Assembly (NCBI GenBank): GCA_023055355.1 | Contig: JALJCS010000002.1 | Location: forward strand, 82,423,001 to 82,487,000 | Origin: Agelaius tricolor | Lineage: Eukaryota > Chordata > Aves > Passeriformes > Icteridae | DNA: 64,000 nucleotides | Reading direction: 5' to 3' | In this document: positions 26,480 to 38,035 of the stretch, one piece after another | Numbering within the stretch: position 1 is the first letter of the stretch | Layout of the letters: the number at the start of each line of letters is the position of its first letter | Program-made: the position numbers and the translations under genes | The notes under the pieces: model-generated | The model's input: the letters and a program-made list of their open reading frames with translations, nothing else | The model's database searches: none | Told to the model about the DNA's origin: nothing

Positions 26480-26735
26480 TGGACTGATAGCAATAGGACA
26501 ACAGGGGAAAATTTTAGACTAAAAATAGCCATTTGGATTAGATGTTAGCAAAAAGTTCTTTGCTATGAAGGTGCTGATGCCCTGTTTCCTAAGTGTTCAA
26601 GGCCACGCTGGCTGGGGCTCTAAGCAACCTGACACCTAGTGGGAGGTGTCCCTGGGTATGGCAGGGGACTTGAACTAGATTTTATTTATGATTCCTTCTA
26701 AATCAAGCCCTTCTATGATTCAATGCATCTATGAT
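26480..26735 (+). mobile_element. CR1 LINE, 3' end fragment
   Basis: A plus-strand CR1 3' end. The blocks are ACAACAGGGGAAAATTTTAG near 26500, TTAGCAAAAAGTTCTTTGC near 26545, GTGTTCAAGGCCACGCTGGC near 26594, and CTAGTGGGAGGTGTCCCTGG near 26636. It finishes with repeated CTATGATTCAATGC-type units at 26713-26735. This matches the subfamily whose antisense is at 27905-28345. It is 5'-truncated, 3'-complete and non-coding. Confidence 0.92.
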
Positions 26736-27904
26736 GCACTCCTTCATGTCCCAAAATGTGAATACCTGCTTAGATGTAGGCACAAATCTTTTTACAACCA
26801 GTGTTTCCCTTCCCTCACCCCTTCCTTTTCCCCTTCCCCTTCCTATTTTCCTAGTCAAATCATGATTCCTTTAACTGACCCAGGAGTGAGTGTTAGTTCT
26901 GGTAAGCTAATCTGTCAGACTGATCTTCAACACCTCTCAATGAGCCTTCATTTATTAAGGTGATTTACTGGTTCAATGGAACTGGTGGCATAAATAATAG
27001 TCATGTTATTTTTCGCTCTAACTATGTGTGTGCAGCTTAAAATCTGGGGGTCTCAGTCTCTCAAAAATAATTATTAATCTAGGAAAATGTAATTTATACA
27101 TTATTAGTATTTCTTGAACCATTGAAATGTTTTCTTTTTAGAATCAAAGCACTCCATCAAAACATTTTTGCTTCCTTCTGTTCACTTTAAGCAGATTCTG
27201 AGACATCTGAGGTCATACCAGTCCAGATTTTCCACTGTTGGTGCATACACAGTCCTAGCTTAGAAAAATTTCACCTGGACTCTCTTTGACTCATGAACTG
27301 ATTTAGTAAAAGTTTGTGAGCTCTGTGTCTCAGCTGTGCAAAGCAGGAACTCATTGCATAATTGTTCATTACTGCTACTGGCCAGTAATTTTCACAGAGT
27401 GCAGATTTTAATTACAGAGGAATGCATAGCTGCTGCCTTGCTTGGTTTTTCTAGCTGGTTCCATGGCAAAGATTTGTTGAAGGATATAGGAGGATGTATT
27501 TAAATCTAAGACATTTATTCTTACAGAAAATTTTTATGAGAAGGCTTACGAATCTCACTCTGCTCATTTTATATTTGCCCAAAACAAATAAAATATTTTC
27601 TTAATGTTCATCCTCTGCTTCTCTAGGACCAGTTTATACAATATCTGTCATGTAAAAAAGCCCAAAATTCTGAATCTTATTTTTTAAGATTGATAGCCAT
27701 TTGCATTACATTCTCTCCTCTAGTAAATTGTATGAAGTAAACAAGGTAATCATCTGCCCTCTATTTCTAATGGTATATTTTATTTAAATATTTTCTGGTA
27801 GCTAAATGAAAAGCTGAATCAGTCAGTGAAATCTCTACATAAAATGCCAAACAATGTCTTCATGGACTAGATGAGATTGCTTTTGGTATTCAGCCTAGGG
27901 AAGA
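26736..27904. other. Unassigned, with a pyrimidine-rich patch
   Basis: No family was recognised. A CTTCC/CCCTT-rich patch is at 26805-26850. The rest is ordinary AT-rich sequence. Confidence 0.5.
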
Positions 27905-28345
27905 AAATTACTAGACCAGGTTGCTCAAAGACCAATCCAAACAGGCCTTGAAAACTTCCATGGATGGGGCATCCATAACTTCTCTGGGCAACCTGTTCCA
28001 GTGCCTCACCACCCTCACAGCAAAGATTTTTTCCCAATATCTAATAAAATTCTACCTTCTTTCAGTTTAAAGCCATTCCCCCTTGTCATGTCATTACACA
28101 CTATAGTCAAAAGCCCCTTCTCCACTCTCTTGCAGGCCCCTTCAAGTACTGGAAGATGCTCTAACATCTCCCCAGAGCCTTCTCTTCTCCAAGCTGAACA
28201 GTCCCCCAGACTGTCTTCACAGGAGAGGTGCTCCAGCCCTCTGATCCTCTTCTGCCCCTCCTCTGTACCCACTTCAGCAGGTCCAGGCCCTTCTATTTTG
28301 GATCTCCCTCACACTCTGGCTCAGCCTGTTCTCAGGATGATCTGA
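27905..28345 (-). mobile_element. CR1 LINE, 3' region fragment
   Basis: Antisense CR1 text is very clear: GATGGGGCATCCATAACTTC near 27963, GGGCAACCTGTTCCAGTGCC near 27984, TCACCACCCTCACAGCAAAG near 28005, then TTCTTCTCCAAGCTGAACAG-like sequence near 28190 and CTCAGCCTGTTCTCAGGA near 28319. Orientation is minus. Its terminal ATTCTATG repeats at the left end are absent or decayed, so it is truncated or eroded on its 3' side. Open frames on both strands here (28001-28345 +, 28015-28272 -) are shadows of the repeat. Confidence 0.93.
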
Positions 28346-28871
28346 CTGTCAGAAAGCTCTACTCAGCTGAAATATTGCTGTACACTTGTAGTAGAGCTAA
28401 AAAGAGGTGAACTTTACTTAGGTTTGGACCAATATCTGGATGAGAGCTTCAGAAAAAAATTACCAAATTACAGAGAGTTCCCTTAAAAATGAAATTTCTT
28501 CAAGTTTCACCTTAGACTCTGTTTTGAGGACTGAAGAGCTGTTGAACAAAAAGTTCAGGAGTATTCACTGTTCTAAATTTCCTGGGTTAACCCTACTGAT
28601 CAAAAGTTCATTAATAATGTAATTAAGAACATGCGTCGCATAACTCTAATCAGCTATCACCAACTAGTATTTTTGCTATAGCATTGAAATTATTTCCCTG
28701 ATGATGATTTTTTTTTTTAGAAATATCTTTCACCTTTGTTAAAATGTAAAACAATATATTTGAAAAAGTAACTGTATAATGTATATATCTATATCTGAAG
28801 GGATGGTGAATGGAAGTATCCTTAACACTGAATCGTTTGGTGCCTAAGGCTTATCAAAAGATCCTGGAGAA

Positions 28872-28894
28872 AAACAAACAAACAAACAAACAAA
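28872..28894. repeat. Short (AAAC)n microsatellite
   Basis: About five to six AAAC units in a row, without interruption. Confidence 0.9.
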
Positions 28895-30294
28895 AATCCC
28901 TGAAAATGCATCCTTATGAAACCTCCTTACTGAGATTTTTCCACATGAAGAAACACCTAATCTATAATTACAATGACAAAGAGGGATGCCACACTCTGAG
29001 CACCTGCATTGATTCTTGCTGATTCATTTAGGATTTCTCCCAGACAACCTGAAAAACAAGTCTACTAAAACCAATGATTGAACTGATGTCCTAGGAATAC
29101 AAAAGGATCTGAGATTACTTAATATTTCATAAGACTCTGCCATGTGATCAAATTGTCTGATGTCAATAGGACCATCCATACATGGAAGTTAAATATAGGG
29201 AAGATTTTCAAGAAATATGATATTGAGTACCAGTGCAATAAACATTCTGATTACATATATCTTAACTGGACAAAAAGGATAGATTCTGTTTTGGACTACA
29301 TAGACAAAAATAAGCCTTTAATCAGCTGGTTTATGTTAAGCACCCAACTAATTTCTACTCAGCTAAAGATATACATGAATTCTGATTTAGACATCAGGTG
29401 ACATGACATCATTCTTTATGACAAGGACCATTTGCTCAAACATTTTCTGAAATTGGTCCAAATAAAAAGAAAAAGCAAGAGATGCAGAGATATAGAAGAC
29501 AGAATTAGACAAGAGATCTCAAGAGATCTGAACATTCCATTAACTAAGATCTTTTCTCAGAAAAAAAATTAAATTGGCAAATCTTTCCATTTCTGCTGTA
29601 GTCAGAGAGAAAAATTTTAAAAAATGGCAGGATAATGTGCCTTAAATATTTCTCTTTAAAATGTTGACAAAAATAGCAAAGGACTGCTTCAAAATACTAG
29701 TAGTCACAAAGACTTGCAAGAGGAAAAACATATACTTGAGAAGTCCAGAAAACTGATTTACTTATTTTTATATGACAGCTGTTCCAGTGATATCAGTGGT
29801 TTTAATCAAAAGTGTATCACAAAGTTCTGTAAAATGACTGTCTATGAGCTACAAGAATCTATAATATTTATTTCAAAATATTTTACCACTTGTGTTTTTA
29901 GACGTCTCCTTTTGTTTACAGAAGATCTGCTTTAGAAGAGTCTTTTATTTTGAACCCTACTGTCTCTTTAGGAACCAGAGCTGATAATCCCTGGTGTACA
30001 ATACAGTTCTAAAAGACCTATAATTATGTTATTGAACGAGGACAGAGAAGCTTCTATAATTGTTCTACAGCAACATTCATGCTGCAAAACACTAACAAAC
30101 AAAAGATTTGGGTTTGCTATGGGGTTTACTGCAAGTAGAGTTTGGAAACATAATGTAGATTTTTCTGGCTTAGTATTTTACAACATGTTGTTGCAATTAG
30201 TAGAAAAACCATTGAAATGCTTAACCAAAGCAGACCCCTGTAACACTTTAGAAAAATCTTGATGGTTTAGATAAAGATGATTTCCTGTATGCAG

Positions 30295-30384
30295 ATTAAG
30301 AAGGAAAGTCCAGGTGCAAGAGTGAGCATGAAAGCAGTGGAATTGGTTTTCTGCACCAGAGCACAGACTAGAAAGGAGAACAGG
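30295..30384 (+). other. Exon-like block, unproven
   Basis: A 90-base block lies between an acceptor-like TTTCCTGTATGCAG (ending at 30294) and a textbook donor AGG/GTAAGTATTT (GT at 30385-30386). It is exactly 30 codons long and open in the frame that starts at its first base. The translation begins IKKESPGARVSMKAVELVF and matches no family I know. An internal exon of an unrecognised transcript, coding or non-coding, is possible. A chance coincidence of splice-like strings is also possible, since such donors occur several times in the window. Confidence 0.2.
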
Positions 30385-31220
30385 GTAAGTATTTTGGTAT
30401 GTTTAGGGTCTTTCATTATTACCCTTACCCTAGATATCTAGTTGACTTCACAGACAACTGACAGCCTGGTACATTAAATAGTCTTAACTGATCACCTCAC
30501 AGGCTCATCTTTTCCTCCAAGCTTGCCTATTGCATCCCAGTTGAGCTTCTCTATCACTTACTGACGGTATGCCTGCCTTTCCTGACGTATGATCTGACAG
30601 AGAGATGCTGATTCTGAAAGTTCCTCAGCAAAATCTGCCTGTATTTTTAGTGAAAATATTAGCTGACAGACAAAAAGGAAAGGTTTGTGCATAATGAAAT
30701 ATTTTATATGAAATAAATTCGTGTCAGTGTTGCTAAGATGTTTTGTAACCAAAGTCTGACCGCCAATGTTGAAACATTTCAGGTTTCCCTCTCTTAAGAC
30801 TTAGATTTCTCTCTCCCAGGTTTGGTACTCCTCCTGAGGATGTTAGTTTTGCACAGCCTGGTTTTTGGTAGCAGGGGGGCCACAGAGGTGGCTTCTGTGA
30901 GAAGTTTCTGGAAGCTTTCCCCATGTCCAGCAGAGCCAATCTCTGATGGCTCTGAAGATGGACATGCTGCTGGCCGAGGTTGGGCCAGCTAGAGATGATG
31001 GTAACTCCTCTGTGATAACAGATTTAAGAAAACCAAAACAACACGGTGGCACAGTTTTATTTCCAGCCAGAGAAGAAGAGGAGGTGAGAACATGTGAAAG
31101 AAAACAACATGGAGACACCAAGGTCAGTGGAGATGGAGGGGCAGGAGGTGCTCCAGGCACTGGAGCTGAGACTCCTCTGCAGGTTGTGGTGCAGACCATG
31201 GTGGAGCAGCTGTGCCCCTG

Positions 31221-31432
31221 CAGCCCGTGGGGATCCATGGGGGATGCAGAGATCCCCCCACAGCCCATGGGGATCCACAGGGGATGCAGAGATCCCCCCA
31301 CAGCCCATGGGGATCCACAGGGGATGCAGAGATCCACCCACAGCCCATGGGGATCCACAGGGATGCAGAGATCCCCCCACAGCCCATGGGGATCCACAGG
31401 GATGCAGAGAGCCTCCTGCAGCCCATGAGGGA
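31221..31432 (+). repeat. 40-bp minisatellite, about 5.3 copies, inside the LTR
   Basis: Tandem units begin at 31221, 31261, 31301, 31341 and 31380, each opening CAGCCCATGGGGATCCAC or a near match. A partial sixth unit starts at 31419. The first three units are 40 bases; the fourth and fifth lost one G and are 39. Units are over 90% alike. The second LTR of the family in this window (58513-59233) has no such array, so this one expanded. Because 40 is not a multiple of 3, every reading frame meets the unit in all three phases, which creates long overlapping open frames on both strands. Confidence 0.95.
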
Positions 31433-31884
31433 GGTGCCCATGCCGGAGTGGGTGGATGCCTGCAGGAGGCTGTGATCCAGTGGGAGACCCGGTAGAGTGA
31501 GAGAGGCCTTGCTCCCCAGCTGGAGCAGCCTATCCTTGGAGGACTGCACCCCATGGAAGAGTGACCCACAGCACAGCAATTTTGGGAGAAGGGTCTGCCC
31601 GTGGGAGGGACTTGCAGCTGTTTTGGGAGGGCTGCTCCTCATGAGATTTGGAGACATGGTGGAGTTCACAGAGGACTGTCTCCAGTGGGAAGGACCCCAC
31701 AGTGCAGCAGGGGAAGGATTCCTCTCCCTGAGCCAAGCAGAAGAAAACACTGGGTAATGAACTGACCAAAACCCCAATGCCCTGTCTCCCTGTGCTGTCA
31801 GTGGGAAGGAGGTAGGAGTTGGGAAAAAAAGGTGTTCTTCAAGGTTTTTTTTACTTCTCATTATCCTCCTCTGATTTTGTTAGT

Positions 31885-31890
31885 AATAAA
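31885..31890 (+). promoter_or_regulatory. LTR polyadenylation signal AATAAA
   Basis: AATAAA follows TTGTTAGT and precedes CTCACTTTG, at the position expected in this LTR family, about 180 bases before the LTR end. Confidence 0.7.
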
Positions 31891-32064
31891 CTCACTTTGT
31901 ATCTCTAAGATGAGCCTCCTTCACCCTTGGAGTGTTTTGTCCCAGTTCTTATCTCAACTCATGAACTGTTCATTGCATTTTTCTCTCCTCTGCTGAGCTG
32001 TGGCAGGGCAGAGTGAATGAGTGACTTTCATGGGTGCCTGGGGTTTGACCAGCATCAAGCACGA

Positions 32065-32629
32065 CCCTGAGCCAACCCCCAGGCTGCAGCCAGACACTGC
32101 CTGGGGGGTGCCACTGTGCTGCTGACAAAGACCAAAACTGCCAATTTGTAGTTGAGCAAATGATAAAAATAATGGTGTATCAGCACGTTTCCTTACCCTA
32201 TTTCGTTTACTGTTGCACATATTTCCAAGCAGCCTTCTGTAGGGAAAACAATGCAGAGATACATGAGCTAGCATAAATTTACTGGGAAAAAAAGCAACCA
32301 ACAACATATGGCATGCCTTTTTTGGATAAGTCAGAGATATAGCAGAAATTAATTTTGATTAATTAAACTCTTTTTAAAAAATAATGCATAGTGGACCAGA
32401 CATTTTGCTGCACTGATGTGTGCATGCACTTCTTTTGGGCTGCTGTCAGCCAATAAAGCAGGGTGTTTTTAAGGTCTCCCCTAGCATTCCTCACCACATT
32501 GGCATTGACTCACTAAGATGTGGAACATTATGGATCTGCTTTTTTTTCCCTGGCAATAGCTTAATGGAAAAGATAGAAAAACTGGTTTGTTTACTGGGAA
32601 AAACTTGGGTATGGAATATTAATCCCAAT
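32065..32629. other. Short gap between two LTRs
   Basis: No family was recognised. The 117-codon minus frame (31954-32307) partly lies in the LTR and is not credible. The left edge of the next LTR is uncertain and could extend into this gap. Confidence 0.45.
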
Positions 32630-33090
32630 ATTTCCAGGTGGGACGTGTCTGAGCTTGTCTGGCCCTCGCTGCTGGGCCAAAGGCGGCAGCTGTGGTGTTT
32701 CACCTCAGAGATACCTTTGGCCGGCTGGGTGCTACAGCCGGGCACTCAGAACAAATCCAGGCATAGTAGAAACTCAGTTTACCTCTGGTGGAAAAGGTTC
32801 AGGTGACGGTGAAAAGGAGAGGATTCTATCATAGAGTTTTAATCCAGAGTTTTATTCCAGGATGACAGACCTCTGAATCTTGTAACAGCTCCCAACAGAA
32901 TCCAGACCACATGGTCCCATCTCCTTTTAAGCCTGGGGACAGGGGGAGGGGAAAGGAGAGGTTGGCACACCTGGGGGGTTGGGATAGGTGAAACAGGAAA
33001 TGGCATCACACTGCAACACTTGGGGGCTCTAGACACCTGTGCAATGTGAAAGTGATTGACTGGGGCATTCCAGATAGTACATTAGCACCA
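32630..33090 (-). mobile_element. Avian ERV solo LTR, second family
   Basis: An LTR in minus orientation, of a different family from its neighbour. In antisense it shows TTTATTCC (AATAAA on -) at 32851-32856. Next come GACAGACCTCTGAATCTTG near 32866, GCTCCCAACAGAATCCAGAC near 32888, and CTCCTTTTAAGCC, a TATA-like TTAAAAG on -, at 32921-32933. The spacing of about 70 bases between TATA-like box and polyadenylation signal fits a short R region. To the right, U3 is G-rich on + (GGGGACAGGGGGAGGGG near 32936). To the left, U5 contains the GGCGGCAGCTG and GCCGGCTGGGTGCTACAGCC patches. There are no flanking retroviral genes, so it is probably a solo LTR. Ends are uncertain by several tens of bases. 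Confidence 0.75.
32922..32933 (-). promoter_or_regulatory. TATA-like core promoter of the LTR
   Basis: GGCTTAAAAGGAG on the minus strand, about 65-70 bases upstream of the AATAAA signal at 32856-32851. Inferred from LTR layout. Confidence 0.5.
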
Positions 33091-36000
33091 AATTACAGGA
33101 TTAAGCAAAATAAAACCAAATTAAATATGGTCATGCGGGTAAGTCTAAATAACCAAAGAAAGTAGGGCAAGTCTTTCATCTTTATGTTGTTTGGTGTAAT
33201 TCAGGTCATACTGGTATTGATTTACTGCTAGCAAATTATTTTAGAATTACTAAAAAGTGAAGTCACTTTATCATATTTCCTACATCCATTTCAATTACAC
33301 GCAAACCTTCACAAATTGCTGATTCACCTAGAAGAGTTAAGAACTGAAAGATCAGAACTGAAAAGATATTGATTATGGATTTTTCTTCTCGTCTTGGAGA
33401 TTCAAACTAAATTGGGTTCAGACAAGTAAGTTGGGTAGTATAGGATATATAGTATATCCCTTATCATCTAAATTGGCTTTGCAAGTGTATGTGTATATGC
33501 CATTGCTCAGTACCATGATATTACAGTTGCCTACAAGTAGGAAGAGAAATTGCATTTAATATGGTATGCTCTAAAGCTATGTAAGTGGATCAATAATTAA
33601 GTTGCAGAATTTCTAACCGTGAAGATTGCTGTTCTCTTCAATCTTCACCTAGTAAATAGCAGTACTCAAAGGCTTTGAAGCATAATCTACTATGGACACA
33701 GAAGTCAGTAATATATCCAAAACCCACACTTCCATTCTTTACATTTGGAACAAAGGAATACCAATATCAAAACATTCTGTTCTCAATAGAATTTTCCACG
33801 GTACCTTGTAACTTGCAACAGTATATTTAGTATGACTTCCATAAAAAAATCCAATAAAGAATTGTAAGAGCAGCCCTATTTAGGTCACCAAAGGAATGAG
33901 AAATTAATCAAACAAAGTTATTCTCTAGTAGTGTTGGCTCAGCAGCAAAATGACACAAAGGCACAGCCACACACTTTACTAAAGCTTAATTAATTTGGAT
34001 ACTTGTGATCAAAGGCTTTGAATGATTACAAAGAAATGTCAAGGTTGTGACATTGTGGCTAGAATAAATCAGACAGAAAAATAAGACAGGATGGAAAAGA
34101 AACAAAAAGAAGAACCCCAACAGCAAAATTACATTCCAAAATTGCTTTTTCTGAGGGGGAAAAAAAAGAAACCTGCTTATTTTTTCCCCCAGAAAATGCA
34201 TTTTCTGAACTATGAAACAAAAGAGTTCCTCTCATTTTTTCTTTCAGACCTTGTGTGACTGTCACAGTGCAATGGTGGCACCTATTGGTCTAAGATATTT
34301 ATGAAAATCACACTCTGTAAAGGGCATTTTTTTCTAAATTAATACAGTTCACTCTCTTTCTGCATGCTGGGAGCAGCACCAGAATGACAATTCCTGCATT
34401 GAGGTGACAGCATGATTCACGGTAATAGCTCTGAATTTAGTAATTTCTGATTCCTGATTCTTCCCACATGTTGTGGCTATATTCTTGAATTGAAGCAACT
34501 GCAACTGAGCTGATCGTTTAACAGGTAGTGGGTCTATCAGTTCCCTCCAGAATAACTGGATTGGGTGCTCCCTTCTGTGCATGAGTCATTTCTCTGATGT
34601 TTCCTCAGAAGAGAGAATAAATAAGGGGAGTGTGCATGGGAGAATAGGTAATGAGAGTCCTGTGTGAATCAAGCTGGGCAAAATGGGGTTTGCTGCTTCT
34701 GTCAGACAGAACAGTACAAAGAAAAAGCTGAGGTGGTATGAGGAAATGACAGGCACAGAGGGCGGATGTAGGTTCACAGCTGTCCCTGAGCACACTACCC
34801 TGAGCAGAGGTGCTAAGTAAGCACGTTGGTGACCTGCAGTTATTTAAGCAAGTATGAAGTGTGTAGGCAAAAAAGATCTATTCTGTTTCCTCCATCTTTT
34901 TTTCCCCTGGATTTTCTCCTTACGATAAAGAGTTTCTCAGAAAAAAAAAAACAGTGAGAAACTGATTTTTTTTTTCACTACAAAAAAAAAGTGATAAATA
35001 GTTGGGAATTATAACAGTGATTCAAATTACAAACCAAGAATACTCCAATATATTCTGCTTTGAAGAAAAAATGAATCGCAACAATAGCTGATTTCTCATT
35101 TCTTGCTTACCCTGCCTTGCTTGGCCTTCCCTCTCTTGCCATTGTCTTTCTCCTGCAGCACCCTAATAAAACTCCAGTACATAATTAATCTTTTTTTATA
35201 AATAGAAAATAAACTGAATCAGGGCTATTTTTATAAAAAAGGTGCTATTTAGGTACTTTTTTAGATTTTATATCTGTTTTAAAGTTAGAGAGTTATTTAG
35301 ACTAGTCAACATATGTTGTAAACAGAGGCAACTACGACTTATTACTGTTTCAGGTAATAACTGCATTCATAGTTAATTCAGAAAGAGAACTTATTTAAAA
35401 TATAAATGCTACAAGGCAGATCTGCAAGAAGCAGAATGGGTAAAATGAAATGTAAGGGAATCTTTTTGAGACAGAAATAGAAATTCAGAGGAAAAGCAAA
35501 GGGACAAAATAAAAGCTTACATAGCAGAATAAAGGGGAATATTAGAAGTATAATATGGCCTTCAAAAAGTGGAAGTCATTCCAAACCATGTAAGAAATGA
35601 AAAAAAAAAAGAAATTTCTGACAAGTAAACAGTAAAACTCTAAAAACTGAGGATAGAAAATGTAGAAGGAATGTGAAAACTACCAATAAAATATTTTTCA
35701 CAGCTCTGTAAGAAACATTTGAGAGAAATTGATGGCATGTGAGTAATTGGTGAAAAGGACCATTCAAGGAAATTGGTGAGAAAAATTCTAAAATCCTTCT
35801 TCACCTTGGAATTTAATACAAACAAGTCAAAGGCAATTTCTTTCCAGAGTCTTTTTTTGCAGTGCCATCTTAAGAAATAACATCTTCCTGAAGACAAATA
35901 AACTGAAAAGAAGTTATTTCGACTAAGTACTATTTAAAAATATAATCAGCCTATTTACTCTTATTTAATAGATACTGTGTACAACAGGAATGGATGGTCA

Positions 36001-37934
36001 AGCATGCAAATTTTTTAAATTTCTCTGAAGTAGAACTAGAAAATATAGGAAAAAAAGTGTGACTTTTCAACAGGAAAATCAGAAAAGTATATAATAAACA
36101 GAGAAGACAGATACATGGAATAGAATCTTTAGAATCTATAAATATTTAGAAAAAATATAGTACTTTTTTATGAATTCAAAATTATTTAGACCTTTGAGAC
36201 ATTCAATGAGAATTTAAAGAAGGAATGAAGATGATATTACCATTTCTGGAAAGAATTATTGGAAGTTCTTGTTAAATATTAATTAATTACATGTTTGGTA
36301 AAATTTCAGATTCTTTAAGTAGAGTATAGAAAATATATTCTACTGTTTAAAGCCATGGTACCCCCTCAAAATATGCACAAGATGAAACAACATGGTAAGG
36401 TTTTTCAGTAATAGAGAATACTTTACATGTATGGAAAAACAGGATTCTTCAGCTCAATAAGGAGGTGATTGAATCTGGCAATGTAGTATAAAGTTGTAAA
36501 GAAAAAAAAAAGAAATTAAGAAATAAAACATTTGATATTTCTTGTAGCAGAAACTTAGTCATGAATGAACAAACCAAGTATCATATGAAAAATAAAAAGT
36601 ATAATAATAAGCATGAGTTTTAACATAAATAAAAAACCAATTCTTTTAACCCTGATAATATTTGATATTTTTAATACCTTAAAAAAATTTATTTGATTCT
36701 TACATGTAAGTAGTTTCTGTGTACGAGAGATACAGGAAATTGTTATAGATTTTGTATCTATACATTTTTACATGAATTTGAATTTTCAGTTAGTGCCTAA
36801 TACCACATCAGGATGTTACACCAGTACTTCAGTCATTAGAATTTCTATTGTGCTGAAATTAATGAAACTGTTCTCATAAGCATAAATGTGCACCTGTTTT
36901 TCATGTTTATTCACATCAGCTTTTAATTTTTGGGATTTTCATATTTCAGTGGTTGACTTATATAAAGTTCACTATTAAAATCAAGGCATATAAAGGTTTT
37001 TTTTAAATGCTCTAGCTACCTCTAGCACATACTGGTAGTTTCCTGAATTCGTACTTTTAGACCATATCTACTCACTCTCCATTATCATTAAAGCCTTTGC
37101 ACTTTTCACATCACATTGTCTGTCAATTCTTAAATATATAATTTGCAATATAATTTTACAGAAAGATGATTCAGCCAAAATTATGGCAAACATTAAAAAC
37201 TCGTTTGATTTACTATTACGTTGGCTTGTGTTTAAATCTCCTTCAGAAGTTTAAAATTCTCATTTTTCACAGGAATTTAATATTTGAAGAGATCACTTGA
37301 TCACAAGATTCCCTGTCTCTGAAGACAATCATAACCAGTCCTTCCCTTCATAAGATGAACTAAAGAAAAATAAAATTTCATGTCAAGGGAGTTTGGTATT
37401 TTTCAAAAAATATGTTTCTTCTTGAGAGATCTGTACAGTAGAGGAGTCCCAGCTGTTTTAAGATTTTGGTTTTTTAGCCTAAATTCACTTTAAGAAAAAT
37501 CTACAGGTACATATAAGGCAGTCTCATTCCCTGATGAAGTAGATCACATCTAATACATTAAAAAAAAATTAAAAGACTCATGTTTCACATACTGTATTTG
37601 TATTTCACTACAATGAATAGCAAATGAACTTTAGTGTGAAAAGAATTCTAATAATCTCACAAAATACATTGTTTTCTAGTGGATACCTTTTATTGGCTAC
37701 AGAATAGGGAAAGGCTAATATAAGCAGTGTTCAAAGGATTCAGTTCTGTCATATGAACTGGTGTCAGTATTCAGTGGGTTTATGAACTTCTAGTGAATTT
37801 AAAAAATAATGTTATGTATTTCCTTTTATTATGAGAATGATCCTTATCTGAAGCATAGGCATTCTTCTTTTGTTCATAATGTTTTGAACTGATATATTTA
37901 ATTGTGTTTGGACCATACTCACAGGCACATGGTG
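33091..37934. other. Unassigned AT-rich non-coding stretch
   Basis: Nearly 5 kb without a recognised repeat or gene. Homopolymer A/T runs form a potential foldback at 34941-34975. Open frames on - at 34349-34582 and 35640-35897 show no recognisable domain. Confidence 0.5.
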
Positions 37935-38035
37935 TGACTCTTGGGCCTGTCTTGTGTAGGGCCAGGAGCTGGACTTGGATGATCTTCGTGGGTCCCTTCC
38001 AACTCAGCTTATTCTGTGATTCTGCTAAATAATAA
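37935..38035 (+). mobile_element. CR1 LINE, terminal 3' fragment
   Basis: About 100 bases of CR1 3' end on +: GGGCCAGGAGCTGGACTTGG near 37960, ATGATCTTCGTGGGTCCC near 37980, TTCCAACTCAGCTTATTC near 37997, and then TGTGATTCTGC as the worn terminal repeat. This severely 5'-truncated copy is typical of CR1. Its GTGGGTCCCTTCCAACTCAG text places it in another subfamily from the 2.0-kb copy. Confidence 0.9.

Larger units (their letters stand above)
28346..30840. other. Unassigned stretch with several small plus-strand open frames
   Basis: No repeat family was recognised. Consecutive small + frames (28440-28622, 28810-29022, 29144-29401, 29714-29935, 30026-30262) are within chance expectation for this base composition and have no recognisable motifs. 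An (AAAC)n patch lies at 28872-28894. An exon-like block at 30295-30384 is listed separately. Confidence 0.45.
30841..32064 (+). mobile_element. Avian ERV solo LTR with internal minisatellite
   Basis: A near-complete LTR of a common bird endogenous-retrovirus family lies on +, with no retroviral genes on either side. It starts with TGTTAG at 30841. Blocks follow in family order: GGTAGCAGGGGGGCCACAG near 30867, GGCTTCTGTGAGAAG near 30889, GTGATAACAGATTTAAGAAA (TATA-like region) near 31012, GACACCAAGGTCAGTGGAGA near 31115, the 40-bp tandem array, GGACTGCACCCCATGGAAG near 31541, AATAAA at 31885-31890, and U5 text with ATCTCAACTCATGAACTGTTC near 31952 ending about 32064. CCTGAG occurs 1-2 bases outside each end (30833-30838, 32066-32071), a possible target duplication. 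The 245-codon minus frame inside it is a by-product of the repeat, not a gene. Confidence 0.9.

Noticed and set aside
29972..30262. 96-codon open frame beginning right after an acceptor-like CTGTCTCTTTAG
   Set aside because: Several open stretches of this length are expected by chance in 64 kb at this composition. It ends in a stop with no donor, and the translation is unrecognised.
31124..31861. 245-codon minus-strand open frame, the longest in the window
   Set aside because: It lies wholly in the antisense of an LTR, and its length comes from the 40-bp tandem repeat and GC-rich U5/U3 text. It has no domain and no conserved start.
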